Shown here piece by piece: positions 34,969 to 43,243 of a DNA stretch of 64,000 nucleotides. The stretch covers positions 103,715 to 167,714 of the forward strand of contig CAVVZJ010000002.1 of the NCBI GenBank assembly GCA_963752755.1, given 5' to 3'. Below the pieces are notes generated by a model, which saw only the letters and a program-made list of their open reading frames with translations, was not told the origin of the DNA and searched no databases. The translations under genes and the position numbers were made by a program. The number at the start of each line of letters is the position of its first letter. Positions within the stretch are counted from its first letter, which is position 1. The DNA comes from CAVVZJ01 sp963752755. GTDB taxonomy: Bacteria > Planctomycetota > Planctomycetia > Isosphaerales > Isosphaeraceae.

Positions 34969-35580
34969 TCAGCCAGCCTGAGTGGTTGTGGGGCGTCGGT
35001 GCTGGAGAAACCATTCATACAATTCGTGATTCTCGTATGTCTGGGTCCAAGCGTCGTGGTCCGCGTCGGGGTAGAGCGTGTAACGCACGTCGGAGCCGAT
35101 CTTGCGGAGGGCTTCGACCATGACCTCGGTGTAGATTGGGGGGACGATCCGGTCGAGCGCACCGTGGAAGGCCCAGATAGGCATGTCCTTGAGCCGGATT
35201 GCCGTGGCGGGGTCGCCACCGCCGCAGATGGGTGCCAGGGCGGCGAACCGTTCGGGACGCGCCGCTCCCCAGGCCCAGGTGCCGAATCCCCCGATGCTGA
35301 TGCCGGTTAAATAGACGCGCTGCTCGTCGGCAGGTTGTGATGCCAGGACCTGATCGAGAATCTGGTCGAGTGCCCGCGGGTCCCAGCCGCCGAAGGTGCT
35401 CTGAGGCGCCACGACGAGGAAGGGGAATTCGGGCCGTTCCTGCACAAGCTTCGGCGGACCGTGACGCTTCACCCAATCCAGGTTGTCACCCGTCTCGCTT
35501 GCCCCGTGCAGGAAGACGATCACGGGCCAGGGCTCCTGCGCGGCCTCCCTTGCGGGAGGCTGGTGGAGCAAGTAACGCAT
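34969..35580 (-). CDS. Alpha/beta hydrolase (esterase/PHB-depolymerase-like)
   Basis: 203 residues. The catalytic triad is readable: Ser95 in LTGISIGGFG, Asp143 in ALDRIVPP, His175 in YPDADHDAW. The oxyanion region is VIVFLHGASETGDN. The pattern 'RYLLHQPP...PVIVFLHGASETG' fits short carboxylesterase/phospholipase-like hydrolases common in planctomycetes. No signal peptide is seen, but the start could be further upstream outside a plain ATG. The gene converges with ThuA and is divergent to nothing known. Confidence 0.82.
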   Translation of the reverse strand: MRYLLHQPPAREAAQEPWPVIVFLHGASETGDNLDWVKRHGPPKLVQERPEFPFLVVAPQSTFGGWDPRALDQILDQVLASQPADEQRVYLTGISIGGFGTWAWGAARPERFAALAPICGGGDPATAIRLKDMPIWAFHGALDRIVPPIYTEVMVEALRKIGSDVRYTLYPDADHDAWTQTYENHELYEWFLQHRRPTTTQAG

Positions 35581-35767
35581 CGTGAATGTCCCTCGCCTCT
35601 TTGCTTCTGTCTATCCCCCAAAGCAAGGACAATGCCAAACGAGGATGCCAGCCCCGGCAAAAACCACCCAGACTGCCCAGATCTCGGCACTTCGTCAGCA
35701 TCACGGGTCCTGTCGTGCCGCCGCCCCGGCGGTTCTCCGAGCCGGGGCGGCGTTGCGCAGCTTGCCT

Positions 35768-37201
35768 TCAGACCCGGATCGACGTCCAGCCCCCTTCCAA
35801 AAACCGGGCACCAACGAGGATGGCCCGGACGTAGAGGTCGATGAACATCGCGATCCAGGCGCCGAGGAGGCCCCAGCCCAGGCCACCGCTGGAAGGAGGA
35901 AAGGTGAACCAGTAGGTCAAGGGGAGGCGGACGAGGAGATAGCCAAGGAAGACGGTGACCATCGGCCAGCGGGTGTCACCCGCGCCGCGGAGGGCGCCGC
36001 TGAGGACGGTGATCGTGGCGAAGGCGGGCATGGCGAACGCGACGACTTGCAAAACCGGTACCCCGAGCGCAGCCACGCCCATCTGATCGCGACCAAGAAA
36101 GAGGGCAAACATCGGTCCGGCCAGGAGGAAAAGGACGGAGCCAAGGGCACCGAGCACGACAGTCCCCAGGCCCCAGGCGCTCCAGGCGGCCCGGCGGGCG
36201 AGGTCGGGACGCTGGGCGCCGAGGTACTGGCCGGTCAGGGTACTGGCGGCCACGGAGAAGGCGGCGATTGTAAGGAAGGCGATCGCCTCACAGCGGATCG
36301 CGACGCCGTGGGCTGCGGTCGCCGTCCGGCCGAGGAGGTTGATGAGGCTGAGGAACCAGAGCTGGCAGAGGCCGTTGGTAAGGCTCTCTCCGGCCGCCGG
36401 CAAGCTGATCCGCAGCAAGCGGCGGCAGAGACCCCAGACCGGCCAGGTTCCCGCCAGCCGCAAGAGAAGGCCGGCCCGGCCCCGGGCCAGCGCTCGCAAG
36501 ACCAGCAAGCCCCCGACTCCCTGGCCCACCGCCGTGCCAAGCGCGACGCCGTCGAGACCCATCGAGGGCAGGTCCAGTGCCCCGGCCACCGCGAGCCAGC
36601 TCAGGGTGATATTGATGAGGTTGACGGCCGCCATCACCCACATGCCGGTTCTCGTGTCGCCCGCTCCGCGGAGACAGGCGACGCCGACCGTCAGGCTCGC
36701 CTGGAGCGGCAGGACCGCCAGCACGATCCGCAGGTAAGCCGCAGCGGCGGCGGCGGTCGGGCCGGTCAAGTTCATGACGCCGACGATGGCGGGCGCCAGG
36801 GATTCGCCGAAGATCAGGAGCAGTCCGCCCACGACCCAGGCCAGCCCGATGGCCTGCTGGCAGACCCGCGCCGCTTCCTCGCGGTCGCCCGAGCCGATCA
36901 TGCGGGCAATGAGGGCCGTCGCACCCGCCGAGACGATCATCAAGGCGCTGCCGATCACCCAGAGGAGATAGGAGCTGACCGTCACCGCCGCCAGGTCCGA
37001 GACAGCGAGAAACCGACCCGTCAGCAGGGTGTCGGAGAGCCCGACGAGATAGAGCATCGCCTGTTCGACCAGCACCGGCGCCGCCAGCCACGCGACTTGC
37101 CCGACAATCGAACGCCCCGGCAGTTCCAGCAAGGTCGGCCCGGCCTCGTCGTCGGTCGTCTCCGGTTCGGTCATCCTCACGAGGTCCTCCGGCTTCGACA
37201 T
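35768..37201 (-). CDS. MATE family efflux transporter
   Basis: 477 residues with about 12 helices in two related halves, a Na+- or H+-driven drug/metabolite exporter. Seen: VAWLAAPVLVEQAMLYLVGLS, ATALIARMIGSGDREEA in the first half, and a similar CLRGAGDTRTGMW and ALRGAGDTRWPMV in each half, the typical MATE repeat. ATG 37201 is used; ATG 37174 is possible. Divergent from folD with ~110 bases between, so both promoters lie there. Confidence 0.9.
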   Translation of the reverse strand: MSKPEDLVRMTEPETTDDEAGPTLLELPGRSIVGQVAWLAAPVLVEQAMLYLVGLSDTLLTGRFLAVSDLAAVTVSSYLLWVIGSALMIVSAGATALIARMIGSGDREEAARVCQQAIGLAWVVGGLLLIFGESLAPAIVGVMNLTGPTAAAAAAYLRIVLAVLPLQASLTVGVACLRGAGDTRTGMWVMAAVNLINITLSWLAVAGALDLPSMGLDGVALGTAVGQGVGGLLVLRALARGRAGLLLRLAGTWPVWGLCRRLLRISLPAAGESLTNGLCQLWFLSLINLLGRTATAAHGVAIRCEAIAFLTIAAFSVAASTLTGQYLGAQRPDLARRAAWSAWGLGTVVLGALGSVLFLLAGPMFALFLGRDQMGVAALGVPVLQVVAFAMPAFATITVLSGALRGAGDTRWPMVTVFLGYLLVRLPLTYWFTFPPSSGGLGWGLLGAWIAMFIDLYVRAILVGARFLEGGWTSIRV

Positions 37202-37310
37202 CGGAACGCGTCCCAGGCTATCATAGACGCGGCCGTCCCTCACTCCGAGGGGACAGGGGCCTTCGAGGTTCATTCCGAAAAAAGCCGCGTTGCGAAGGGA
37301 GACGGCCACG

Positions 37311-38177
37311 GTGTCAGCCCGCATCCTGGATGGCAAGGTCCTCTCCGAGTCGATCCGCGAGGAGGTGGCCCGGGACGTGGGCCAGTTGAAGGCCGAGCGT
37401 GGCCTGACCCCAGGTCTGGCCGTCGCGCTCATCGGCGAGAACGCGGCAAGCGAGGTCTATGTCCGCAACAAGCGCAACGCCTGCAAGGCGGCGGGCATGA
37501 CGAGCTTTCTCAAGAAGCTCCCCGACGAGACGACCGAGGCGGAGTTGCTGCGCGTCATTGCCGAGTGGAACGCAGCCCCGGCCGTCCACGGAATTCTCGT
37601 CCAGCTCCCCCTGCCCCGCCAGATCCGCGAGGAACGGGTCATCGCGGCGATCGACCCCCGGAAGGACGTGGACGGGTTCCACCCGGAAAACGTCGGCCTG
37701 CTCGCGATCGGCCGGCCGCGGTTTGTGCCCTGCACGCCGCTGGGAGTCCAGGCGATGCTAATTCGTTCCGGCCTCGCAACCCGGGGCGCCCGGGCCGTGA
37801 TCCTCGGCCGGTCGAACATCGTGGGCAAGCCGATGGCCTTGCTGCTCATGCAAAAGGGGCCAGGCGGGGATGCGACCGTGACGGTCGCTCACACCGCGAC
37901 GAAGGACCCGATCACGGTGGCCCGCGAGGCCGACCTTCTGGTCGTGGCGATGGGGCAAGCCGAGAAAGTCACGGCCGACTGGGTGAAGCCGGGCGCCATG
38001 GTGATCGACGTGGGCATTCACCGTCGCGACGACGGCACGCTCTGCGGCGACGTGCATTTCCCGAGCGTCTCCGAGGTCGCCTCCTGGATCACCCCGGTCC
38101 CGGGCGGGGTCGGCAAGATGACCGTGGCGATGCTCCTCCAGAACACCCTCCAGGCCGCTCGACTGGCTGCGACCTGA
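37311..38177 (+). CDS. folD: Bifunctional methylenetetrahydrofolate dehydrogenase/cyclohydrolase
   Basis: 288 residues: interconverts 5,10-methylene-, methenyl- and formyl-tetrahydrofolate. Motifs: SEVYVRNKRNACKAAG (Tyr and Lys of the active site), GILVQLPLPRQI, KDVDGFHPENVG, and VILGRSNIVGKPMALLL (NADP site). The C-terminal loop, normally PGGVGPMT, reads PGGVGKMT here. The start is GTG 37311 with AGGGAG eleven bases upstream; a TTG at 37290 is possible. The stop overlaps the start of the next gene (TGATG). Confidence 0.93.
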   Translation: MSARILDGKVLSESIREEVARDVGQLKAERGLTPGLAVALIGENAASEVYVRNKRNACKAAGMTSFLKKLPDETTEAELLRVIAEWNAAPAVHGILVQLPLPRQIREERVIAAIDPRKDVDGFHPENVGLLAIGRPRFVPCTPLGVQAMLIRSGLATRGARAVILGRSNIVGKPMALLLMQKGPGGDATVTVAHTATKDPITVAREADLLVVAMGQAEKVTADWVKPGAMVIDVGIHRRDDGTLCGDVHFPSVSEVASWITPVPGGVGKMTVAMLLQNTLQAARLAAT

Positions 38178-38789
38178 TGAGAAACGACGCTCGCACGAAA
38201 GCCCTGCTCGATGCCCTGCCGCGACAACGCCGACGGGGACGGTTCTCGTTGGCTCCGATCACGCTCGGACTGGCCTTGCTGCTGGGACTTCTAATGCTCA
38301 CGGAGCTGGTTCCCCGGATCTGGAGCGCCGGTCTTGCCGGGCGGACTGGCCCAGGCGAGCCAGTTCCGGGGCTGGCCGGGGCGACTCTTCTGGTCGGCGC
38401 GCTGGCTTTTCGATCACCGACCCGAGGCACTCGCCGCGTTGGGAGGATTGGTGGTTGTCGGCCTGCCGCTGGCTCACCGTTCGCGGACGTTGCGATGGAC
38501 CTTCCGACTCCTCGCGCTCGCGGCGATCCTGCTCGATTTCGCGATCGTTTATGCCGTGCTCCACGTCGCCTTGACGGTCTCAGTCGGACCGATCGGTCGG
38601 GCCAAGGGGCCGGGAACCCGTCCGATCGGGCCGCGAACGCGACGGGTCCTCAGCGGGACGACGCCTTTTTCTTGGCTTTCTCCGCGGCCCTCGGATCGAC
38701 CCCAGCCTGTTCACGGAAGCGGTCCTCGAGCTCACTCCAGCGGGCGGCCATCCGGCGGACGCGATCGGGTTGCTTGGCGGCGAGGTTGA
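38177..38789 (+). CDS. Small membrane protein after folD (one frameshift)
   Basis: It starts at ATG 38177, overlapping the folD stop. Reads a basic N-tail (RNDARTKALLDALPRQRRRG), a helix (LAPITLGLALLLGLLMLTEL), then shifts frame at about 38333 to continue GLAQASQFRGWPGRLFWSAR, a helix (ALAALGGLVVVGLPLA) and another (LALAAILLDFAIVYAVLHVA). The given 3' end overlaps the convergent sulfatase by 140 bases, so the true stop is probably earlier and lost to a second indel. No family recognised. Confidence 0.5.
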
Positions 38790-40287
38790 CCGTCTCGCAA
38801 CGGTCGTCGGCGAGGTTGTAGAGTTCCCAGTCGTCGCCGAACTCGCGGGCGGAGACGATCTTCCAGTCGTCCATGCGGAGAGCGCGGTTGCCGATGTGGT
38901 GGAAGAAGAGGAAATCGTGATGGATCTGGCCGTCGCCGCTGAAGGCGGGGACGAGGCTGAGTCCAGGTAGCGGCGGAGCGGTGACTCCCTGCCAGTTGGG
39001 TTCGGGGTGGGCGCCGGAGAGTTCGAGGAGGGTCGGGACAATGTCAATGACGTGGCCGACGTCGTGGCGGAGTTCGCCCCGAGCCTTGATCCCGCGGGGC
39101 CAGTGGACGATCAAGGGGGTGGAGATGCCCCCTTCATGAACCCAGGACTTGTGAAGGCGGAACGGAGTGTTGGCGGCGGTGGACCAGCCGGGGCCGAGGC
39201 TGAGGAAGGTCTGCGCCGAGCCGGGGGGCGCGGAGGGATCGTGGCCGTCACCGCGGATGATCTGCTCGGCACTGGCGCCATTGTCGGAGGCGAAGAGGAT
39301 GACGGTGTTGTCGATCTGGCCCATCGACTCCAGTTGCTCCAGGACGCGGCCGATCTCGCGGTCCATCCGATCGATCATCGCAGCGTGGATTGCCATCTTG
39401 GTGGCTTGAAAGCGCTTCTGCTCGTCGGTCAGATCCGACCAGGCGATGGCGTGGCCGACCTCGGCGGGTCCGATGCGCTGCTGCAGTTCGGCTTCGGGGA
39501 GATTCCACGAGGGAATGGTGATCGGGTCGCGATCGGAGAGGTTGCCATCGATGAGTCCCATGTCCCGCAATCGCTTCCAGCGACGCTCGCGGGTGGCGTC
39601 CCAGCCGGAGAGGAAGCGGTCGCGGTAGCGGGCGATGTCCTCGGGAGGAGCCTGGATCGGGAAGTGGGGGCAGGTGAAGGCGAGGTATTCGAAGAACGGC
39701 TCGTCGGCGTGTTCCCGAGCGTGCTCCTGGAGGCAACGGATGGCGTGGTCGGCGATGGCGGTGGTGGTGTAGTAGCCACTCCCTGGCTGGACGGGGGGAA
39801 GCGGTCGGTCGTCCTCGGAGTGCTGTTTGGGGGCAAAGTGACGGTTGTGGTCATCCAGCTTGTAGGAATGATCGAAGCCGCCGTCAGCGACGGCGAGCGG
39901 GGCGCCGTTGAGGTGCCACTTGCCGGAGTGATAGCAGCGGTATCCGAGCGGTTTGAGGTAGTGAGGGAGGACTCGCGTCCACTTCGGGAGCCGGCCCTGA
40001 GGCGGGTCCATGCGGATCTGCTGGGCGTAGTAGCCGGTCAAGACGCACGAGCGCGTCGGCCAGCAGCGAGCGGTATTGTAAAAGGAGGTGAACCGGAGGC
40101 CACCGGCGGCGAGGCGGTCGAGGTTGGGGGTTTCGATGTCACCACCGTAGCAGGCGGCGTCGGAGAAGCCCATGTCATCGGCGAGGATGACCAGGAAGTT
40201 AGGACGCTTTGCCTCTTCCTCCTGAGCCAGGGCGGGCGACGTGGCGACGGCGAGACAGGCGACGGCAAGGAGGATAGAACGGTTCAA
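38650..40287 (-). CDS. Sulfatase (arylsulfatase A-like), exported
   Basis: 545 residues from TTG 40287, chosen because AGGAGG lies nine bases upstream and a signal peptide (SILLAVACLAVATSPALA) begins at once. The metal ligands DDMG (37-40) and the formylglycine motif CWPTR (Cys75-Arg79) are intact, with GKWHLNG, VILFASDNG and ALRMDDWKIV following. Needs conversion of Cys75 by a formylglycine-generating enzyme, not seen here. Acts on a sulfate ester, probably of a polysaccharide. The sulfotransferase gene lies 54 bases upstream on the same strand. Confidence 0.92.
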   Translation of the reverse strand: MNRSILLAVACLAVATSPALAQEEEAKRPNFLVILADDMGFSDAACYGGDIETPNLDRLAAGGLRFTSFYNTARCWPTRSCVLTGYYAQQIRMDPPQGRLPKWTRVLPHYLKPLGYRCYHSGKWHLNGAPLAVADGGFDHSYKLDDHNRHFAPKQHSEDDRPLPPVQPGSGYYTTTAIADHAIRCLQEHAREHADEPFFEYLAFTCPHFPIQAPPEDIARYRDRFLSGWDATRERRWKRLRDMGLIDGNLSDRDPITIPSWNLPEAELQQRIGPAEVGHAIAWSDLTDEQKRFQATKMAIHAAMIDRMDREIGRVLEQLESMGQIDNTVILFASDNGASAEQIIRGDGHDPSAPPGSAQTFLSLGPGWSTAANTPFRLHKSWVHEGGISTPLIVHWPRGIKARGELRHDVGHVIDIVPTLLELSGAHPEPNWQGVTAPPLPGLSLVPAFSGDGQIHHDFLFFHHIGNRALRMDDWKIVSAREFGDDWELYNLADDRCETVNLAAKQPDRVRRMAARWSELEDRFREQAGVDPRAAEKAKKKASSR

Positions 40288-40341
40288 AGGTACGGCCCTC
40301 CTGGTTTGTTGAGGAAGCGGGGATGGCGAGCGGCCCATGCC

Positions 40342-41052
40342 CTACCGGAAGGCCCAGAACGCCAGACCGACGACGATCAGCGCCAGGGCGCCGGCGGTGG
40401 TGAAGGTGACGGCCTTCATGATCCGGTTCATCCGACGAAAGCGAGCCTGAAACTCCTCAGTGTCGTTGAGATGAGGGAACGGTTTTCCTTCCGGGACGGG
40501 CACACCGAGGAACCTGCAGAGCGGTTCCCAGCCTTCCTTGACCTCATACACGAGGAGCTTGTCGGGCGGGACGGTGCGGCGGACCTCGTCGATGTGGCGC
40601 TGGAAGACCGTGAGGGCGTGGGCTTTGTCTTCGAAGCGGCCGTCGAAGACCCCGTCCCAGATGAGGCGATCGGTCATGCGGACGAAACGTCGCAACCGGG
40701 GATGCCAGCGGGGAAAGGTCCGGCGAACCTGGTAGATAGTCTGGAGGGCGCTGGTGTACCAGCGGTCGGGGTCGCGGACGGTGAGGATGACCCGGGCGTT
40801 GGGGACGCGGCTCAGGAGTTCGCGGTAGAAGTTGCAAGCCGGCCAATCGACGGTGGCCTGATAACCTTGGAAGAGCGTTTCCCAATCGACGGGCTCACCG
40901 CGGCCGGCGGCGTCCCAGACGGCGACGTGATTGGGGTGTGCGAAGACCTCGGTCATGTGGTAGCACTTCGTGAAGCCGAGTTCCTCCAGGGCGACCTTGA
41001 GCGAGAGTGTCCCGGTCCGTCCCAGGCCGGCTCCGATTACCTTCAAAGGCAT
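40342..41052 (-). CDS. Sulfotransferase family protein with C-terminal anchor
   Basis: 236 residues. The PAPS-binding loop GAGLGRTGTLSLKVALEELG is at the N-terminus, followed by RVILTVRDPDRWYTSAL (3'-phosphate-binding region) and LLVYEVKEGWEPLCRFLGVP, typical for the Sulfotransfer_4 type. A membrane helix at the C-terminus (TTAGALALIVVGLAFWAF) fixes it to the membrane. It moves sulfate from PAPS to an unknown acceptor. Placed just upstream of a sulfatase on the same strand. Confidence 0.88.
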   Translation of the reverse strand: MPLKVIGAGLGRTGTLSLKVALEELGFTKCYHMTEVFAHPNHVAVWDAAGRGEPVDWETLFQGYQATVDWPACNFYRELLSRVPNARVILTVRDPDRWYTSALQTIYQVRRTFPRWHPRLRRFVRMTDRLIWDGVFDGRFEDKAHALTVFQRHIDEVRRTVPPDKLLVYEVKEGWEPLCRFLGVPVPEGKPFPHLNDTEEFQARFRRMNRIMKAVTFTTAGALALIVVGLAFWAFR

Positions 41053-41361
41053 GGGGGTTTCTCAATTCGAACATCGGCCGGGCGGAAGTGCGGTCCACTC
41101 GCTTCACATCCCCGGATTGGCGAGCATAGAGGCTGCATCGCGGGACGGCAAGTCCCCGGGGCTCTCGCGGAGTTCCGAGGCCCTCTGATACGGATCGGAC
41201 TTGAAACCTGCGCTCTTCAAGACGGCTGAGCCCTGGCTTCAGAGTGCCTCCTTACTCGGGAGCGCAGATTTCATTTCGGGTCCGTATGAGATTCCCTTAT
41301 GATGAAGGTACGACGTCGGTCCCGTGCTCGGTCCGTGAGCGGAAAAAGGCGGGAGGACTCC
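41053..41361. other. Divergent intergenic region
   Basis: 309 bases between the sulfotransferase and the PEBP lipoprotein gene; should hold both promoters. A run near 41260-41300 is lower in GC (ATTTCATTTCGG, TTCCCTTATGATGAAGG), and TTATGAT could be a -10 box for the lipoprotein gene. No gene seen. Confidence 0.45.
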
Positions 41362-41940
41362 ATGCGTCGAGCCTCGGTAACGCTCCTGACCCTGCTGCCT
41401 TGGCTCGCCTCGTGTGGCGGCGGCCCGCCGACGGAGGCGATCTTGCCCGGGTCGCCGGAGCGGGCGACGATCCGGATGGAAAGCCCGGCCTTTGAGGAGG
41501 GCGGGGCCATCCCGACGGCCCACACCTGCGACGGACGGAACAGTTCGCCCCCGCTCAACTGGTCGAGCGTGCCCGGGTCGGCGCGGTCACTGGCCTTGAT
41601 CGTTGACGATCCGGACGCGCTGGGGGGTGCGTTTTCTCACTGGGTCCTGTTTAACTTGCCGCCTGATGCGGCTGGACTTCCGGGAGGAGTCGTGGCCGGG
41701 GAACGGATCCACATCGGTTCGAGCGAGGAAACCGCGACGCAAGGTCGAAACGACTTCCACAAGAACGGCTATGGCGGCCCTTGTCCGCCAGGTGGAATGC
41801 ATCACTACGTCTTCCGGCTCTACGCGATTGATACTCGGCTCGACCAACTTGGTCCGGAGACGATCCGGGAGCAGTTGCTCGGGGCCTTGAACGGGCACGT
41901 TCTCGCCGAGGGTCGGCTGACGGGCCGGTATTCGCGGTGA
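41362..41940 (+). CDS. YbhB/YbcL (PEBP) family lipoprotein
   Basis: 192 residues. The signal peptide ends with a lipobox, LLPWLASCGGG, so the mature protein is lipid-anchored. The PEBP fold follows: IPTAHTCDGRNSSPPLNWS, LALIVDDPDALGGAFSHWVL, NDFHKNGYGGPCPPGGMHHY, and the closing LNGHVLAEGRLTGRYSR. Bacterial PEBPs bind small anionic ligands; role unclear. Start 41362 has GGGAGGA five bases upstream. Confidence 0.9.
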   Translation: MRRASVTLLTLLPWLASCGGGPPTEAILPGSPERATIRMESPAFEEGGAIPTAHTCDGRNSSPPLNWSSVPGSARSLALIVDDPDALGGAFSHWVLFNLPPDAAGLPGGVVAGERIHIGSSEETATQGRNDFHKNGYGGPCPPGGMHHYVFRLYAIDTRLDQLGPETIREQLLGALNGHVLAEGRLTGRYSR

Positions 41941-41951
41941 CGGGCCGGGAC

Positions 41952-43100
41952 TCAACGGCCTGGCGCCTCCTTGGGATCGGACCTGGCTGCATTCACACCC
42001 TCCTCCCACGCCTTCCGGGAGGCTTCCTGGAGGGGGTGGGAGCCGTCGGGGAGACGATCGGCGTGGACTTGCCAGAAGAAGACGCCGCGGAAGCCGAGCT
42101 TCATCGCCCACTCAGTCTTGAGGGCGACGGATTCGGCGTCGTCGTAGCCGATCACGGCGGAATGGTCGGGCGCGAGGAGCCAGGGGTTCTTGGTCTCATC
42201 ATCCCAGATCCGGGTCCAGCCCTGGTCGTGGAGGAGCCGGTGGAGGTTGGCGTAGTTGCCCTGGGGAAGGCGGGTCCTGGGGACATCCTTGGTGGAGGCA
42301 TACGGCTTGGAGACGGGGAAGCCACGGCCGTAGAGGGGGATGCCGACCGCCAGTCGATTTGGTGGCAGGCCGCGTTCCTCGACGAGATAGGTCATCGTCA
42401 TCTCGGTGGAGCGCCGAGCGCCGCCGGGCTGCTTCGAGGAGGCGAAGAGGGGGGAATGGTGGCCGGCGTACGGGGTCCAGTCGCCGGCCATGTCGTAGGT
42501 CATCACGTTGACCCAGTCCATATTTTCCATCAGGAAATCCTTGGCGAGCCACTTGAGGGTGCCGGGATTGGCGGATGCGGCCATCGTCAGGACCATCGAT
42601 CGGCCTTTCCGCTCGCCGATGGCGTCGATTCCCTTGCGGAGCCGGCGGGTGAGACGTTCGAAGCCGACGAGTTCCGCCTCGGTATCGGGGTATTCCCAGT
42701 CGAGGTCGACGCCGTCATAGTCGGACGTATCGACGATGTCGAGCACGGCCTTCACGTAACGGTCCTCCGCCTCCGGCTTCGAGACGATCGAGGCGAATTG
42801 TCGGTCCCAGCCCCAGCCACCGAGTGAGATGAGAACCTTCACACCCGCTTTGTGGGCCGCCTCGGTCAGTTCGCGACTCGGAACGTTCCGGCGCGTTTGG
42901 ACCTGGCCGTTCTCATCCGCAACGAGGAAGGCGTGGCAGAGGTGGGTGTAAAGGTGGAAATCGATGTCGCGGTTCTGGCCGAACAGATAGCCGACGAAGA
43001 CCTTTCCCTGATCCCGGTCCTCCTCCTCGGCGTTCGACCGTGAGAGACCGAGAGCGGCGATTGCGGTGAGCGAGACGGCGATCAGGATGTTCCTTGCCAT
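41952..43100 (-). CDS. Glycoside hydrolase family 18 (chitinase-like), exported
   Basis: 382 residues after ATG 43100 with a signal peptide (NILIAVSLTAIAALGLS). The barrel has VLISLGGWGWDRQF and the catalytic DxxDxDxE as DGVDLDWE (Asp129, Asp132, Asp134, Glu136). Later MTYDMAGDW and GFRGVFFWQVHAD fit strands beta6 to beta8. GH18 enzymes cleave chitin or related GlcNAc polymers by substrate-assisted catalysis. It converges with the PEBP gene, 11 bases between stops. Confidence 0.92.
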   Translation of the reverse strand: MARNILIAVSLTAIAALGLSRSNAEEEDRDQGKVFVGYLFGQNRDIDFHLYTHLCHAFLVADENGQVQTRRNVPSRELTEAAHKAGVKVLISLGGWGWDRQFASIVSKPEAEDRYVKAVLDIVDTSDYDGVDLDWEYPDTEAELVGFERLTRRLRKGIDAIGERKGRSMVLTMAASANPGTLKWLAKDFLMENMDWVNVMTYDMAGDWTPYAGHHSPLFASSKQPGGARRSTEMTMTYLVEERGLPPNRLAVGIPLYGRGFPVSKPYASTKDVPRTRLPQGNYANLHRLLHDQGWTRIWDDETKNPWLLAPDHSAVIGYDDAESVALKTEWAMKLGFRGVFFWQVHADRLPDGSHPLQEASRKAWEEGVNAARSDPKEAPGR

Positions 43101-43243
43101 GGGAAACTCCCGGAGGACCCTGCCCTGGATATTCGGTCCGGGACTCTGGCGCCGAGCGGGAGTCCCGGGAGTGAACCTTAACCCTGCGCGCCGGTGGGTG
43201 CAATGAATTGACCGGCCGTCGCCGAGCCACCACAATAAGGCCC

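Noticed and set aside
35582..38821. 1,079-residue plus-strand reading frame
   Set aside because: It covers the complement of MATE and then runs out of frame through folD. Composition is Gly/Arg/Asp-rich, without a domain. Only its last ~50 codons coincide with the start of the real membrane-protein gene at 38177.
39007..41229. 740-residue plus-strand reading frame
   Set aside because: Complement of the sulfatase and sulfotransferase genes, both with intact catalytic motifs on the minus strand.
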